Shown here: positions 45,821 through 57,137 of the stretch, piece after piece
Numbering within the stretch: the stretch's first letter is position 1
Layout: every line of letters starts with the position of its first letter
Source of the DNA: Ariolimax columbianus
Taxonomy: Eukaryota > Mollusca > Gastropoda > Stylommatophora > Arionidae
DNA: 64,000 nt
Assembly (NCBI GenBank): GCA_036924085.1
Contig: JAVGWX010000004.1
Location: 36,461,293 to 36,525,292, forward strand
Reading direction: 5' to 3'
Notes under the pieces: generated by a model
Told to the model about the DNA's origin: nothing
Database searches by the model: none
What the model saw: only the letters and a program-made list of their open reading frames with translations
Translations under genes and position numbers: made by a program

Positions 45821-45830
45821 CAATACACTC

Positions 45831-46603
45831 CTCAACCAATGACTTATGTTTTAAAACAATATTTTTTTAATCTAGTCAACGTCAAAATATATAACTTGAG
45901 TATACTTTTGATTGTATTTACTCTAGAGAAATCAAACTAAATATTAGTCCTACAAACAGTTCCTATTGGCGACTATCGTTAACTATTCCACGCTATGTCA
46001 TTGCTGCCAACTACACCAACTAACAGATTCACGCAGACTACTAGAATTGAAATAGTTATGTTACAGTATACTATAATTTAAACCATGTTTTTATATCTTA
46101 AACTAATTATAAACACATATACTTATCCGATTTCACAAAATTATCTCATGTAGACCTAACATGACATTGGTCTAAGCACATGACAATAACGAGAATCATT
46201 GGTATCTTATTCGAAAATACCCACGGTATCACTTTAAACGAGTAACGTTTAATATGTTTCCAAAATTGCAGGTATTGCCAACTCTACGTTAATTTATTTA
46301 TAACCAAATACCACAACAGTAGATCTACTTTTGTTTCAGAGTCATATCAAACGTCTATCTTGGTAATAGCTAAACAAAATGTATGTTAATTGTCTCCAAC
46401 CACAAGAATTCAATGTTTACTTTCTTTGACAACGCTCACTTTTTTGTGAAGAATTGATTTCTCTATGAGAATAATTCAGATTGACTAGAAAATTCACCAC
46501 AAGATCTAAATAGAACTGAATATTTTCATTTCCGGAAAGAATTTCAAAGAAACTAATCGCTTTTTGTGCAGAAAAAAAGAGCATATCGATGCATGCATAT
46601 TCA
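45831..46603. other. unassigned AT-rich DNA
   Basis: No feature that I can support. Confidence 0.5.
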
Positions 46604-46670
46604 CTATCGATCAGGTCAAGTCAGGTCATCCCGTAACCGGTGAGTCGTTGGGGCATACATGAAGACATCC

Positions 46671-47651
46671 TCACAAGCCACGCCACCCTTCTCTGTCAGA
46701 TGCCGCTGCCTGTGACTCTTCTGTTCGGAGATTGGTCCATTCTTTTATGTTTTCCTCCCATCTCTTTTTTGGGACGGCCTCTTCGTCGTTTGCCATGCAC
46801 CTTCCATGGAGGATTGTATTTGCAAGACCATTTGATCTCGATATGTGACCGTACCAAGCGAGTTTCTTTCTTTTGACAGTTGCCAAGAGGTCTTCGAAAG
46901 GCCCTATTGCTGTTGTAATTATATCTCGTATTTCCTCATTTGTAACTCGATCTTTGTACGTGACGTTTAAAAGTTTTCGGAAACATCTCATATCCAAGGC
47001 CTGTATCCTTCGTTGAAGGTTAGTTGTAACTGTCCATGTTTCACAAGCATAGAGAAATATTGACAGGACCAGTGTACGCATTAATCTGATTTTCGTGCAT
47101 AGTGCTAACCGTTTATCTTGCCAGATTTTGTTAAGCCGTGCAAGCGCCGCTATTGTCTGTGCTATTCTAGCCAACACCTCACACTTTGATCCTTCATCAT
47201 TGACAATCGACCCAAGATATTTTAAAAGGTCAACCACTTTGAGTTCCTGACCGTTAGCTTTTATCCTGCCGTTGAAGCCCTTGGCGTTGTTGGTCGTTAA
47301 TTTTGTCTTTCCAGAGTTTATCTCCATACCATAGTCAAGAGCTGTTTCATCGAGTCTTCTGACCAATTCCTGGAGTTCTGCTGTTGAACCCGCCAACCCG
47401 TTGATATCATCTGCAAAACGAAGGTTGGTAATCGTTCGGCCCCCTATCTTGACAGTACCAACGTGACCTCCAAGTGCCTCACTCATAATTCCCTCAAGGA
47501 ATATATTGAAAAGAGTTGGAGAGAGTGTACACCCCTGTCTCACCCCAACTGATGTGCGAAACCAGTCCTCTCGCCTCCCATTCACAAGAACTGCGCTGGA
47601 CGCCTTGTCATACAGATGTTCAAGGACCGTTATACTATTTCCGTTGCCCAT
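46671..47651 (-). pseudogene. RT palm/thumb and C-terminus of RTE-like LINE
   Basis: The 326-codon reading has motif B SVGVRQGCTLSPTLFNIF, motif C LRFADDINGLAGS, VDLLKYLGSIVNDEG, LRRIQALDMRCFRKLLNV-like blocks and KKLAWYGHISRSNGLANTI. Motif A (YHVFVVLRRRLIGYG, corrupted) is in another frame at 47630-47845. Confidence 0.88.
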
Positions 47652-48712
47652 GGTTGCCCATAGTGCTTTATGCCATACCCTATCAAACGCCTTCTTAAAA
47701 CAACAAACACATGATACAGTGTTTGCTGCTGTTCTAGATATTTCTCGCTTAGCAGCCTTAAATTAAATATCTGTTCTGTAGTGCTGCTTCCCTGTCTGAA
47801 CCTTGCTTGCTCCTCGGCAATGATGCTCTCTGCTTGGGGTTTCAATCAGTCGAGGATTAATCTAAGCATGACCTTGCTAGGGTGGCTGATGAGGCTTATT
47901 GTTCTGTAATTTTGGCACAGCTTTAGGTTTCCAGACTTATGTAACGGTATAACCATTAATTTCGTCCATAAGTCCGGCCAGTTTCCTGTTGCCCATATTT
48001 TGTTGCAGATGTGTGTGTCAGGCCTTCCACCACTAGCTCTCCACCGGCCGGTAAGAGCTCTGCTGGTATATTGTCCACGCCGGCCGCCTTCCCTCTTCTA
48101 AATGTCTTTACCTCTGCAGTTACCTCTTCCTTCGTTATCAGTTGGTTATCTTCTATATTTGTTGGTGTTGGGGGGATTGTTTTCTCAGGTTCGTTTTGTC
48201 CTTCATAGTTATATAGCTCGGAACAGTACTCTGTACATCGTGCCAGTACGTCATTTTCCTCAATAAGGCACTTGCCGCTTTTATCCTGGATCATAAGGTT
48301 CCTGCCTTGTCTTGGTGTTACCATTTCTTTGACAACCTTGTATGCTCCTTAAGCATCATTTCTGTTTAGCCTCTCTTCGATGTTTGTGCATTGCTCACAT
48401 ATCCACGCTTCTTTCGCATCTCTCATCTTTTGTTGTATCGCTTTCTTGACCTCTTTATATCTGCTGACCTCATCTGGTGGATGTTTGTGGTTTTTCAGTG
48501 ACCTTCTTTTATCACAAAGGTTTAGAATTTCTTTGGTCACCCATGGCTTCTTTTTTGTTTGGTGGCATCCCAGAATCTCTGTTGCTATATATATGAGAGC
48601 TGCGTTAAGAGACTCTGTAACTGTATCTGTATCCAGTCCCTCCCACACTTGTTTGGAACACTTCGGTCATTTTTGGGTCCATTAAGTTTGTCCAGGTCAA
48701 ACTTTAGTCTGG

Positions 48713-49069
48713 TCACATCCTTTTTTGCAGACGCATAATCATCATAACCAGATCGTGGTTGCTTCCTATATCCGCTCCGGGGAAACTTCTCGTTTTGTCG
48801 GTGTTGATGCTCGATCGGAACTTCCTCTGGACCAGTATATAGTCAATCTGGCTGTGCCCTTCATTGCTTGGGTTATGCCATGTCCAGCGTCTAGAAGGCT
48901 TGTTTAACATAAACGTATTTGCCACCAACAGCTGATTGCAACGCGCAAATTCTAGAAGTCTGAGGCCCCGGTCATTGGTTTCTTTATTTCCGTATTGGCC
49001 ACATGTTCCCCTCCAGTCATGGACTATATCTTCTCCCATTTTGGCATTCCAATCACCCTGGACTACCAA
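48713..49069 (-). pseudogene. endonuclease remnant of RTE-like LINE
   Basis: It reads VVQGDWNAKMGEDIVHDWRG, then RGLRLLEFARCNQLLVANT, WTWHNPSNEGHSQIDYILVQ and ADIGSNHDLVMMIMRL. These are the later endonuclease motifs (Asp/Asn, Tyr-Ile, Asp/His; here SNHD for SDHD). Confidence 0.88.
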
Positions 49070-49268
49070 TATGTCTATCGATAGATGGTAGCAGATAATT
49101 TTTCTACAAAAACTGCTTATTTATACTATTTTTTAAATAAAGCTAAACTAAAGGAAGATGTTGAAGTACCTAAATAGTCTGTCACAGAGAAGCAATTCAT
49201 ATATCTTTAAGTCAAGGACACTGTGAATGGCTCCCTGTCCTGAACGACGTGAACAAATGGTCACTGAC

Positions 49269-49357
49269 AGTGGCCAACATGAAAGAGTTAAAAGTGGTCT
49301 CTCTTCTCATATTAGCCCAAAGTTCCTGGTATGCATTTTCAATATTATAAACAAAAA
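49269..49357 (-). CDS. possible fourth exon of the PH-domain gene
   Basis: A minus-strand segment of 89 nt begins after a weak acceptor (TTTCTGAAG) with two bases that complete the single base left by exon 50634-50715, and ends at a donor GTCAGT, the same donor sequence used after the first exon. The peptide contains IENAYQELWANMRRE, a helix with a Trp in the place expected for the last helix of a PH domain. The acceptor is poor and the spacing to the Trp is about three residues longer than in the family, so this is tentative. Confidence 0.3.
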
Positions 49358-49499
49358 CTTCAGAAACTTCAATTCTTTCCAATGTCAATTTTAAATATGA
49401 CAATGAAAATCATTGTGCGTGAGTCTTGCAGTGTCATGTATAACAAATGTTGTTTTATGGATGTATGTCTTTGACATGGAATACACAGAGAAATCACTG

Positions 49500-49830
49500 A
49501 CAGCAACAGATATGTGGTTCCTGGCTGATCTTTAATAGCTGAAATAATTCAACAAAGATATTTTACAAGAAAACATTAACAACAGATCACTGTTTACTAG
49601 AATGACAAGACAGCAGGCAAGGTCCATTAAACACGTGTGCAGGAAGGAGAGCCTAGAAAATCTTGTAACAAAAGCAAGAACAAGACAGACAGGGAAAACA
49701 AAAATCTTTGTTTAGCATGACAAGCTGGGTGGGACAATACAGAGCATTGAAAGCGTTGAATTGCTCAAAGGAAAATTTGTTGTGGAAAAAATTGTTCGAC
49801 AACATCCCGTGGCATAATAATTGACTTCGA
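49500..49830 (+). pseudogene. LINE C-terminal remnant
   Basis: Plus-strand frames read RMTRQQARSIKHVCRKESLE, NLVTKARTRQTGKTKIF and ESVELLKGKFVVEKIV, resembling the GHV-RKE...GKR region of RTE-like ORF2 ends. No RT is seen. Confidence 0.5.
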
Positions 49831-49919
49831 TTAATTAGCACATTTCCATTCTGAAACATCAATGGCTAGATACAGATGAAGATGCAGCAACTCAATGCTT
49901 TAGGGTCCATATTTTTCTT

Positions 49920-50575
49920 CTTCTTCGATAAACTGATGCTATGCTTCAAGCCTGGTGAGGTTCACAAAGTGGAGTGTGTGTTTCAGGTCTTCGCCGATCC
50001 TCTACAGCTTTTTGAGCATGGTCACTCTCCTGTGCCAGAAATATGATTTAGAGCAAACCCACCTGCGTGTATTTGTCTGTTTGATACTCAGATATTGCAC
50101 ATATTCTTTGAACCCATAATGTTCTTTCTTAAAGATCTTGCATTGACATTAAAATAAAATCTGTCTGCAGAAGTTGGGCAGTCTTGCAGGATATGTTCTG
50201 GTGTTTCTTGGGTACTCCGTAAACGTTTGTGGCAGTGTCTCTAAAACTCATTCTGTGGAGGTGAGCCTTGAGTCTGCAATGTATAATTCTGAGTGTGAAG
50301 ATCTTTGTCTGCCCATCTCTTTCAAGTTTGTCTGTGCTGTTCTTTTCTGGTTTGTATTCTTTGTGCTGGTCTCTCAATTCCACCCTCATGGATCGTTTAA
50401 TGGATATCTTTGCTGCTTTATATCTCTGTGGATTGATTTTGCAAGCTCATTTGTCTTCTCGTTTTCAACGACCCCATAGTGCATCAGATTCCACTGTAGG
50501 ACTAAATCTGATTTTTGGGACAGAAACCCGATGTATTTTATTTCATGTAAGTCTATCTTATTTGAGGCTTGAGAT
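49920..50575 (-). mobile_element. RNase H-bearing LINE family F, 3' fragment
   Basis: On the minus strand this encodes the end of RNase H (LSQKSDLVLQWNLMHYGV, ENEKTNELAK), then IFTLRIIHCRLKAHLHRM and the tail. It ends in GAA repeats (49916-49932 region). Repeat G (50042-50162) is inserted in it. Its 5' limit lies only about 55 bp from the donor of exon 50634-50715. Confidence 0.75.
50042..50162. repeat. interspersed repeat G, copy 2, inside family F
   Basis: Interrupts family F between its 'ctgcagacagat' and 'ttctggcac' segments and matches 39676-39775. Class unknown. Confidence 0.6.
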
Positions 50576-50633
50576 GGTTTGAAGTACACTATTGGAGTCT
50601 TTTAGCTGGAAGTTGCACATTGTAAAAGCTCAC

Positions 50634-50715
50634 CTTTTAGTTTAAATATTTTTCTATTTTCTGAACTAACAGTAAATGACTGTGGGTCTGATTCTGATTG
50701 TGACACCTTTGCTGC
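50634..50715 (-). CDS. ORP10/ORP11-like gene, PH-domain exon (third seen)
   Basis: The 82-nt minus-strand exon lies between acceptor CTTCATCACAG and donor GTGAGC. The frame, entered at phase 0 from exon 53312-53359, reads AAKVSQSESDPQSFTVSSEN then RKIFKLK, matching the strand 4-7 part of the ORP10/11 PH domain (family pattern GAxxSxSDEDxxxFTV...YKLR). It ends with one base of a split codon. The domain binds phosphoinositides and targets lipid-transfer proteins to membranes (family knowledge). Confidence 0.72.
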
Positions 50716-51424
50716 CTGTGATGAAGTTAAAACAGTCTAATTACTACAAGCAACACTCCTGTACAAAAATAAAAAAGACAAATTAAGTAACTTTTAAATC
50801 CAGCAATGTGTAACAAATCTTGCTCAAATTAATTTTATTAAAATATTTTTACATTTTGAGCTATTAATAAATACAAAAAGTGAGTCATTATAATTGGGAG
50901 GTTATGTGCTCTCAGGAAACAATAGAAAGAAAGCGAGAAATAGTGGGTGTTCAAATTATGCATGTTCCAATCGCACAATTGATTGAAGGGAGGTGAGATC
51001 AATGCCAAGTCTTATTAGAGGCAGACAATACACTCAGAGGTCCTGAGTTCATACTGTGTACATAAAATAACCCATGGAGGTTTAAACTAAAAAGGAGCAG
51101 GCTATTAGCTGCTACCTGAGCATTAATTCTGAAGGTAACCAAATTCTAAAACAAATGTCGTGCATGGAGGCGTTCCTCCCATCATGCAAAGATACAACAG
51201 GACAATCCCCTGTCTGTCATCACACTCAACTGCAAGTATAAACAAAAAAGGACATCTACACCCTCAGAGGTGAAGTCGAGAGACTAAGAAGAAGAATGTA
51301 TCAAAAAATCTTGAAAATCTTTACCAGTTGTTATCAAATGTTCTAAAATGTGCTACATGTGTCAAAGTGAGAATGTGTGGAGCATTCAGCTTTGGTAATA
51401 CATGTTTACACTTTAGAATTAAGT

Positions 51425-51560
51425 TTTATCAGCACAATGCATTTAAGAATAAATTGGATGCACATAGCTTTTGGAGCAAGGAGATGTAAATGAAAATGGT
51501 TGAATACAGACTTTGCAGGGTCTTCTAAACAGTATAAAGACATTAAGTTAAGTTAAGTTA
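51425..51560 (+). mobile_element. CR1-like family A, short 3' fragment
   Basis: From 'aatgcatttaagaataaat' (last coding block, NAF/NAFKNKLDAHSF) through the hairpin to a TTAAG tail of three units. Confidence 0.85.
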
Positions 51561-51646
51561 ATTCAGCAGTAACTTTTATGTACACTTTAAAGAATGCACA
51601 GCCATATCATTGACAGAATAGGAACCTTCTTTTCAAACAGAAAAAT

Positions 51647-52003
51647 GGGATCAAGATGCTGAGCAGCACATGAGCTGCAGTGGTCAGCGATCCATAGCTG
51701 ACTGCTAGCGTCAAGGCCAGCGAACCAAAGCTGCCAAGACCCTTCTACACCTCCACGCGGTGATCCTGGATAACAAACTGCAGCAGGGCAGACTGGCTAA
51801 GGAGAAGGGATCAAAGAGGGAGTGCTAACTCGGTACTCAAAAAATGCTTGCTGAAGTCGGATGTGTTGGACAAATGATGCAAATATCGCAGTCAAGCTGT
51901 AAACTACGACACAACGCATTCCGTTTTCTGGACTACATTCTGCTACTTAAGCCCTTTCAGGGCTTGGTAGTGGGAGATTGAGAACGAACGAAGCCAAGCC
52001 AAG
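51647..52003 (+). mobile_element. SINE-like repeat, family D, with 14-bp target-site duplication
   Basis: A complete copy, 357 bp, head GGGATCAAGATGCTGAGCAG at left and AAGCC-repeat tail at right, flanked by TCAAACAGAAAAAT at 51633-51646 and 52004-52017. The shared domain is at about 51842-51920. The pentanucleotide tail shows which end is 3'. Confidence 0.92.
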
Positions 52004-52089
52004 TCAAACAGAAAAATTACGGGATGGATATTGCCAATACAAACAAAAATGTTTTATTATTTTTCCAGACAGTACAACAGTCAATTTCA

Positions 52090-52330
52090 ATAACGTCGTA
52101 GGATCAGCATTGCTAAGAAAGTGCAGGTGGGCAAGCCACGTGGTATGCTAGCCTGACACTAGATGGATACCTATAATTTTTGTCTCAGATGTCCACCAAT
52201 GAGATGGAAAGATGGCCTGCAACAAAAACTTGGGTTGGCATGGTACTTAAAGGCAAAAGACAAGATATGAGTTTAGACGACGTATGTCTACCTGGCATAG
52301 GGCACATAATATGCCTGAATGAACACCAAG
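52090..52330 (+). pseudogene. LINE C-terminal remnant
   Basis: Plus-strand frames give LLRKCRWASHVV, then PPMRWKDGLQQKLGLAWYL and KAKDK, the familiar RWAGHVxR...RWKD end of LINE ORF2. Very short. Confidence 0.5.
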
Positions 52331-52691
52331 ATTACAATATAACAACAGTCAGCTAAGGTTTTTTTGTAAGTATTTGTCAAGCATGCTCTCTAGCTCTCCA
52401 TTTAAGAAACTGAAGAAAAAGAACTTTACACAAAACCACTGTATAAACCAAAATAAATTACTAAACTAATCTTAACCTTAATTTTTGTTGATAATATGTC
52501 CAGTTTAGAGACTAAACAACACATATCTAACCATAGCCACACTTTACTATTAACTAATATTATTAAATGCTAATGATAATGGGAAGGGAATGAGAACAAG
52601 TACAGAAATACACAGGATGATGTTGATGATGTCGTTCCCAACGCAAAATATTGAAATGTCCAATATTTCTGTACCTAATCCATTAGTGAAG

Positions 52692-52757
52692 TTAACTTAA
52701 CTTAGCTTAACATCTTTATACTGGTTTAGATTACTCTTCAGAATCTGTATACAACTA
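52692..52757 (-). mobile_element. CR1-like family A, 3'-end-only fragment
   Basis: Minus-strand TTAAG tail and decayed hairpin only. It directly abuts SINE family C. Confidence 0.75.
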
Positions 52758-53146
52758 GTTTTTTGGAGGGTAGTTTAACCGATGTGCGAGTCCATCTTAA
52801 TAGACTCAAACACTAGAACTAGGTAGACCCGCAACCAGTTAGGCCCCGATCTATATGCTGCTCTTAACAAACCACCTGGGGGATAGGTAAAAAATAATTT
52901 TTGGGTAGATTTTCAGTAGGAATTTAGAATACTGTCTGGGCCATTAATCCTACTCTTTTTGATTTTCAACTGCTAAGGGATTTTTAACTGCTCGACACTG
53001 AACATAGGGGTTCGAACTCGCTACCCAAAGATCAGCAGGAATTTGTACTAGAAGATCCACATGAAAAATATACAGGTCTCTACCGTGATTAAAACCCGTG
53101 ATCCTCGACACCCGAGGTGGACACCTTACCTCGAGACCACTGAGTT
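52758..53146 (-). mobile_element. tRNA-derived SINE, family C
   Basis: The head at 53146 reads TGGTCTCGAGGTAAGGTGTC on the minus strand, with a weak B box (GGGTTTTAATC). A second box-like TCGAACCCC lies further in. The body matches 3230-3765 (for example AAAAATCCCTTAGCAGTTG). Confidence 0.65.
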
Positions 53147-53311
53147 TGCATATTATGTTCAGTTATTATATGTTATTCAAGCCAAACATCATCTCTAGCT
53201 TTATTCAAAACCTGTATAGTGTATTTATTTGATTAACTTTATACTATGTGAAGCGGATTTTGCATATTTATCTTTCACATCTTTTAAAATAAAGATCATG
53301 ATATTACATAC

Positions 53312-53359
53312 CCATAAGGAAATAACTCCTCTTGGTTTCTGTCGCTTGTGGTCCTTGTG
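53312..53359 (-). CDS. ORP10/ORP11-like gene, PH-domain exon (second seen)
   Basis: A 48-nt mini-exon (16 codons) between acceptor TTGTTCTGTAG and donor GTATGT. It reads HKDHKRQKPRGVISLW. Joined to the exon at 57138 it gives YFE-HKDHKRQKPRGV, the same spacing as the ORP10/11 signature YF-(6-7)-x-QKPRG. Both ends are phase 0. Too short to be found by ORF length, it is identified by splice sites, phase and motif. Confidence 0.72.
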
Positions 53360-54051
53360 CTACAGAACAATAACATTGAAAATATAATAGCATAACAATA
53401 AGAAGAGAAGGTTAATGACTCAAACATTTTAAATGCCATATTTAGTTTGATTGACACCTTTAGCGCTATATCAGATGAATATAACAATATTTCTCATGAA
53501 GGAATTAAAATTAAAATTAACCATGAGAGTAACTTCTAGATATTAAAATACATAATCTAAAAATAAAACCAAGCAATTGAAGAAACTTGACTGACTCCAA
53601 TTCAAAGCATAAACAAAATTGTGCTTTAACAAAGACAAATTCGTGATAAAGGTCTTACATAAAAACACATATGTTATGCAGTATAATTCACAACAAACAC
53701 GATTCATGAATAAATAAAGACATCCAAGTATAAATGCTATAGATAAATAATAAATTTTTTTAATCACTTAACAACAAACAGTTTTCTCCCTATCACGTAA
53801 TGAAAGATACAAATTCTTCTAGTTTGTTTCAGAGCTGAAGCAAGAGTTCTTCATGCAGCAACTCAGATTCTTATCAGCAAAAACATAAATACAAGGAAAA
53901 CAATCATTCTAGCAGAATCCAAGAGTGTACTCCAAGCCATCTCAAGCCACAAACAAAATAGACTCTCACGTGAAATCAAATACAACGTAGGATTGGGGTT
54001 GCTGTCTCAACAAACGGATTTAGTCCTACAATGGATTCAGACCCACTGTGG

Positions 54052-55390
54052 ATCATGAGGAAACTTGCTGGCACAAGCTGGGGAGCAGACGAAAGTTTAC
54101 TAAAGAAACTGTACACTGGAAGAGTGAGACCAGTTCTCGAGTATGGCATTGCGGCATGGACAACAGCAGCAAAGGCGAACTTCGATAAAATTATTAAACT
54201 CCAAAACCAAGCCATGAGAGTTATAACAGGAGGCATGAAGTCAACGCCAATTGTAGAACTTGAAAATATTACAAAACTGCAATCCATGACCGACAGAAGA
54301 GACTGCAGAGCCCAGCAGCAATCAGAGAAACTCAGAAGACTTTGCAGAAATAGCCAAAGCAAAGATGCACGAAGACCCCATGAATGCACTAACAACACCA
54401 AAGCCCATCACTACTGTACGAAAACCTACCTGGAGGCAGCATATATTTCCAGAGATGGTAGAAAATATACCAGGTATTGGAAAAAAAAACTGCCAGACTG
54501 AAAAAGAACGATGAGATACTACCCTGAGCTACATAACGAAAAACTACCCAAGCATGGACTGGACCCATGCATACATCGACGGTTCTGTAACAAACACAAC
54601 ACAGAACGGAGGGGCAGGAGCATTTCTGAACCTACCAAATGGCAGAAAAATAAAACTGTCATTCGCTACTGGAAAATACACAAGCAATTTCAGAGCGGAG
54701 GCAGAGGCACTGAGGGCGGCAGTGGAAGAAATGGTGACAGGTAAAAGGAATGAAAGCCATATAGTCCTGCTTACAGGTGCTCTGGCCGTAGTCACAGCAC
54801 TAAAAAGCCAGAAAAATACTGAACTTAATGATTTAAGAGCAGTACTCTGTCAACTATGCCAGCAGGCCGCACCAAAAAGGGTAGTGGTGCAGTGGGTTCC
54901 ATCTCACTGCAACATCCAAGGCAACGAGGAGGCAGACAGACTGGCAAAAGAAGGTGCAAAACTACCACAACCAGATACTAGCATGACATACGAAGAGTCA
55001 AAACGGCTTATTAGAGCTAGATACATGACCAAATGGGAAACTGGACATACTGGCTACACCAAATGCGATGCCTTTTACCAGTTGAACAGAAGAGAGCAGG
55101 TCGTGGTCTTCAGACTTCGCACTGGCCACAATAGACTCAGGTACCACCTATTCAACAAATTGAAGATAGGTGGCACTGACGAATGCACGTGTGGTACCGG
55201 GAAAATGACCGCTGAGCATTTGCTGCAAAACTGCCCAAAATACGAGGATCAGAGAGAGCAGATGTGGTCATCACCAGTGGCAACACTAGACAAGCTCTTT
55301 GGCAGTGTCGACAGCCTCAGGATGACCGCTGCTTTTTTCGAAAAAATAAAGGTTGATGTCTGACTGCGTACGATGAAGAAGAAGAAGAAG
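54052..55390 (+). mobile_element. I-like LINE family B, 5'-truncated, nested in family F
   Basis: Bounded by AGACCCACTGTGG at 54039-54051 and 55389-55401. It begins in the RT thumb (MRKLAGTSWGADESLLKKLY) and keeps RNase H and the Cys/His tail, ending with a short GAA tail. A deletion near 54340 removes part of the post-thumb linker. A shift near 54515 precedes the RNase H. Confidence 0.92.
54554..55363 (+). pseudogene. RNase H and C-terminal knuckle, I-like family B
   Basis: The 269-codon reading contains HAYIDGSVTNTTQNGGAGAF (first Asp), FRAEAEALRAAVEEMV (Glu), LLTGALAVVTAL (third Asp position now Gly), NIQGNEEADRLAKEGAKL (last Asp), then CTCGTGKMTAEHLLQNC and the terminal DSLRMTAAFFEKI. 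Intact except for the active-site change and the missing RT. Confidence 0.9.
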
Positions 55391-55865
55391 ACCCACTGTG
55401 GGATCCCTGGAAACAAGAAAGCAGATGAGCTTGTAAAAACTGAAATTGGTGTCAAGCAGATTCCCCATCCACAGAGCTATATTGAAGCAAAGACACTCAT
55501 CAAATGATCCATGAGGATAGCACAAAGACTGCAAGCCAGAAAATGACAGCATAGACAAACTTGGCAGAGATGGGCAGACAAACATCTTCAGACTCAGAAC
55601 AAGACACTGTAGACTCAAGGCCCACCTCCACAGAATGGGTCTCAGATACACTGTCACGTGCAATTGTGGAGCACCTAAGCAAACACCAGAACATATTCTG
55701 CAAGAATGCCCTACCTATGCAGACCAAAGAGACGCAGTCTGGCCTGGGGGAGCGACCATGCTTGAAAAGCTGTGGGGGACCGGTGAAGACCTGAAACGCA
55801 GTCTCTTCCGTGAACCTCACCGACTAGAAGCATAGCATCAGTTGATTGATGAAGAAGAAGAAGAT

Positions 55866-56095
55866 TGTGGGAGATTTTAAATTGTTGCTACATCTCAGTC
55901 TGGTGCTCCCATTCATGAAATTATCTAAGAAGATTATCTGCAAAATGCAGTTTACAGACAACACATTATTAAATAAAAGGAGGGGGGAGAAGCAAGGATG
56001 TAACTACAGAGAAACATCAGCAATTTAGAAAATAACATTTACAACATATCTATAAAACATTAGAAATAATTTATTATAAAACAACACATACAAAT
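55866..56095. other. unassigned DNA
   Basis: No feature that I can support. Confidence 0.5.
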
Positions 56096-56099
56096 CCTT

Positions 56100-56780
56100 A
56101 CTTACTTAGTCACCCAACCCTCTCCTACCTTGGGGTTTAGAGGCACACAGAAAGGTAACGACTCTCTCTTTCGCCATCTATCATCCGCTGGATCATAGGC
56201 CATCAACCAACCCTTTATAAGCAGCTTTGTCCTATGCAATCTTTTCCACTTCCTTTCAGCTTTTTTCTGTTTTCTTTATTTCCACCTCCAGATCTCGCCT
56301 CCATGTATTCCTTGGTCTGCCTATGCCTCTCTTTCTCTGGGGGTTTTATGACAGGGATTGCCTGGTGATACTGGTTTGAGGCTTTCTTAATGTATAACCC
56401 ATCCATCTCCACTTTCTTCCTAAGATTTCCTGTTCCAATTTACCTTGTCTCACTCTCTCCCACAGTCTGTCATTTGTAACTTTGTCAAACCATTGTATAC
56501 CAAGAATCTTTCTCAAGCATCCGTTGACAAAACCCAGCAATCTCCTGTCATTGCTCTTGGTCATCCTTCAGGTTTCTTCTCCATACAGCAGGACTGGCTT
56601 CACATTTGAATTTGAAAATCCTTAATTTTGTCGTCCTTCTTCTCATGGGGGTTTCAACATCCCAAATGCAACACTTGCTTATTGTATCCTTGTTTTTTGT
56701 GCCCTCGTCTGTTCCTTCTTCCTTGTTCATAGTACTTCTTAGGTATGTAAATACCTTTACCTCTTCCAGTGGAGGTAATG
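56100..56780 (-). pseudogene. RTE-like LINE C-terminal remnant
   Basis: Minus-strand frames read RTTKLRIFKFKCEASPAVW, VNGCLRKILGIQWFDKVTND, RLWERVRQGKLEQEILGRKW, RWMGYTLRKPQTSITRQSL and, near the end, a worn LVDGL segment where such ORFs finish. Shifts at about 56560 and 56350. No RT domain. Confidence 0.75.
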
Positions 56781-57137
56781 ATTACAAAAAAGAAAATATT
56801 AACTGTGAAACAAAAAAAATAGATTCACCTGAAGCAGAGCAGAAAATCAATTCAATAAACAAGAGTGATAGCATAAATTTATAATATGAAAAACACAAAT
56901 CTCGTTGAAACAAGGTAGAAAGAGTATAGATTATCAAGCAACACTGACACATGATAGCCAATAAAACATTTGAATAAACAGTTTATTAATGGACATCAAA
57001 TTTAATTATGTTACTCTTAATCAACATCGATTAAAACAATGAAAAGCTCCATCTGAAGATTGAATTCCTTTTGATTATAGAGACAACAGAGATAAGTAAA
57101 TTTATCTGATAAGAAAAGGTAAAAACCAAACACTGAC

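Larger units (their letters stand above)
40130..45830 (-). mobile_element. CR1-like LINE family A, longest copy, with ORF1
   Basis: On the minus strand, ORF1 remnants (about 45820-44880), then the endonuclease (KYFYANVRSIVNIREELEVY, EEEKLYIIGLTESW, GSSDHQIIIWDL; 44675-43769), linker, RT and 3' UTR (to 40130). It is interrupted by an RTE-like LINE (41763-43507) and by a 47-bp piece of its own family (41270-41316). Heavily mutated, hence the oldest family A copy here. Confidence 0.85.
46612..49074 (-). mobile_element. RTE-like LINE family, 5'-truncated, 8-bp target-site duplication
   Basis: Bounded by CTATCGAT at 46604-46611 and 49075-49082. The minus strand starts inside the endonuclease (VVQGDWNAKMGEDIV) and runs through linker, RT and C-terminal region to a TGACC-repeat tail (46612-46630). 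Frame shifts near 48660, 48340, 47955 and 47690 break it. It is distinct in sequence from the BovB-like and D-type RTE lines elsewhere. Confidence 0.88.
53815..55865 (+). mobile_element. RNase H-bearing LINE family F, 3' part, split by an I-like LINE
   Basis: The left part (53826-54051) encodes FRAEARVLHAATQIL, ILAESKSVLQAISSHKQNRL and LVLQWIQTHC. The right part (55391-55850) continues GIPGNKKADELVKT, then LRTRHCRLKAHLHRMGLR and VTCNCGAPKQTPEHILQECP, a Cys/His knuckle, ending with GAA repeats. The insertion at 54052-55390 cuts between HC and GIPGN of the RNase H. Its third catalytic residue is Glu (AES) instead of Asp. Confidence 0.85.
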
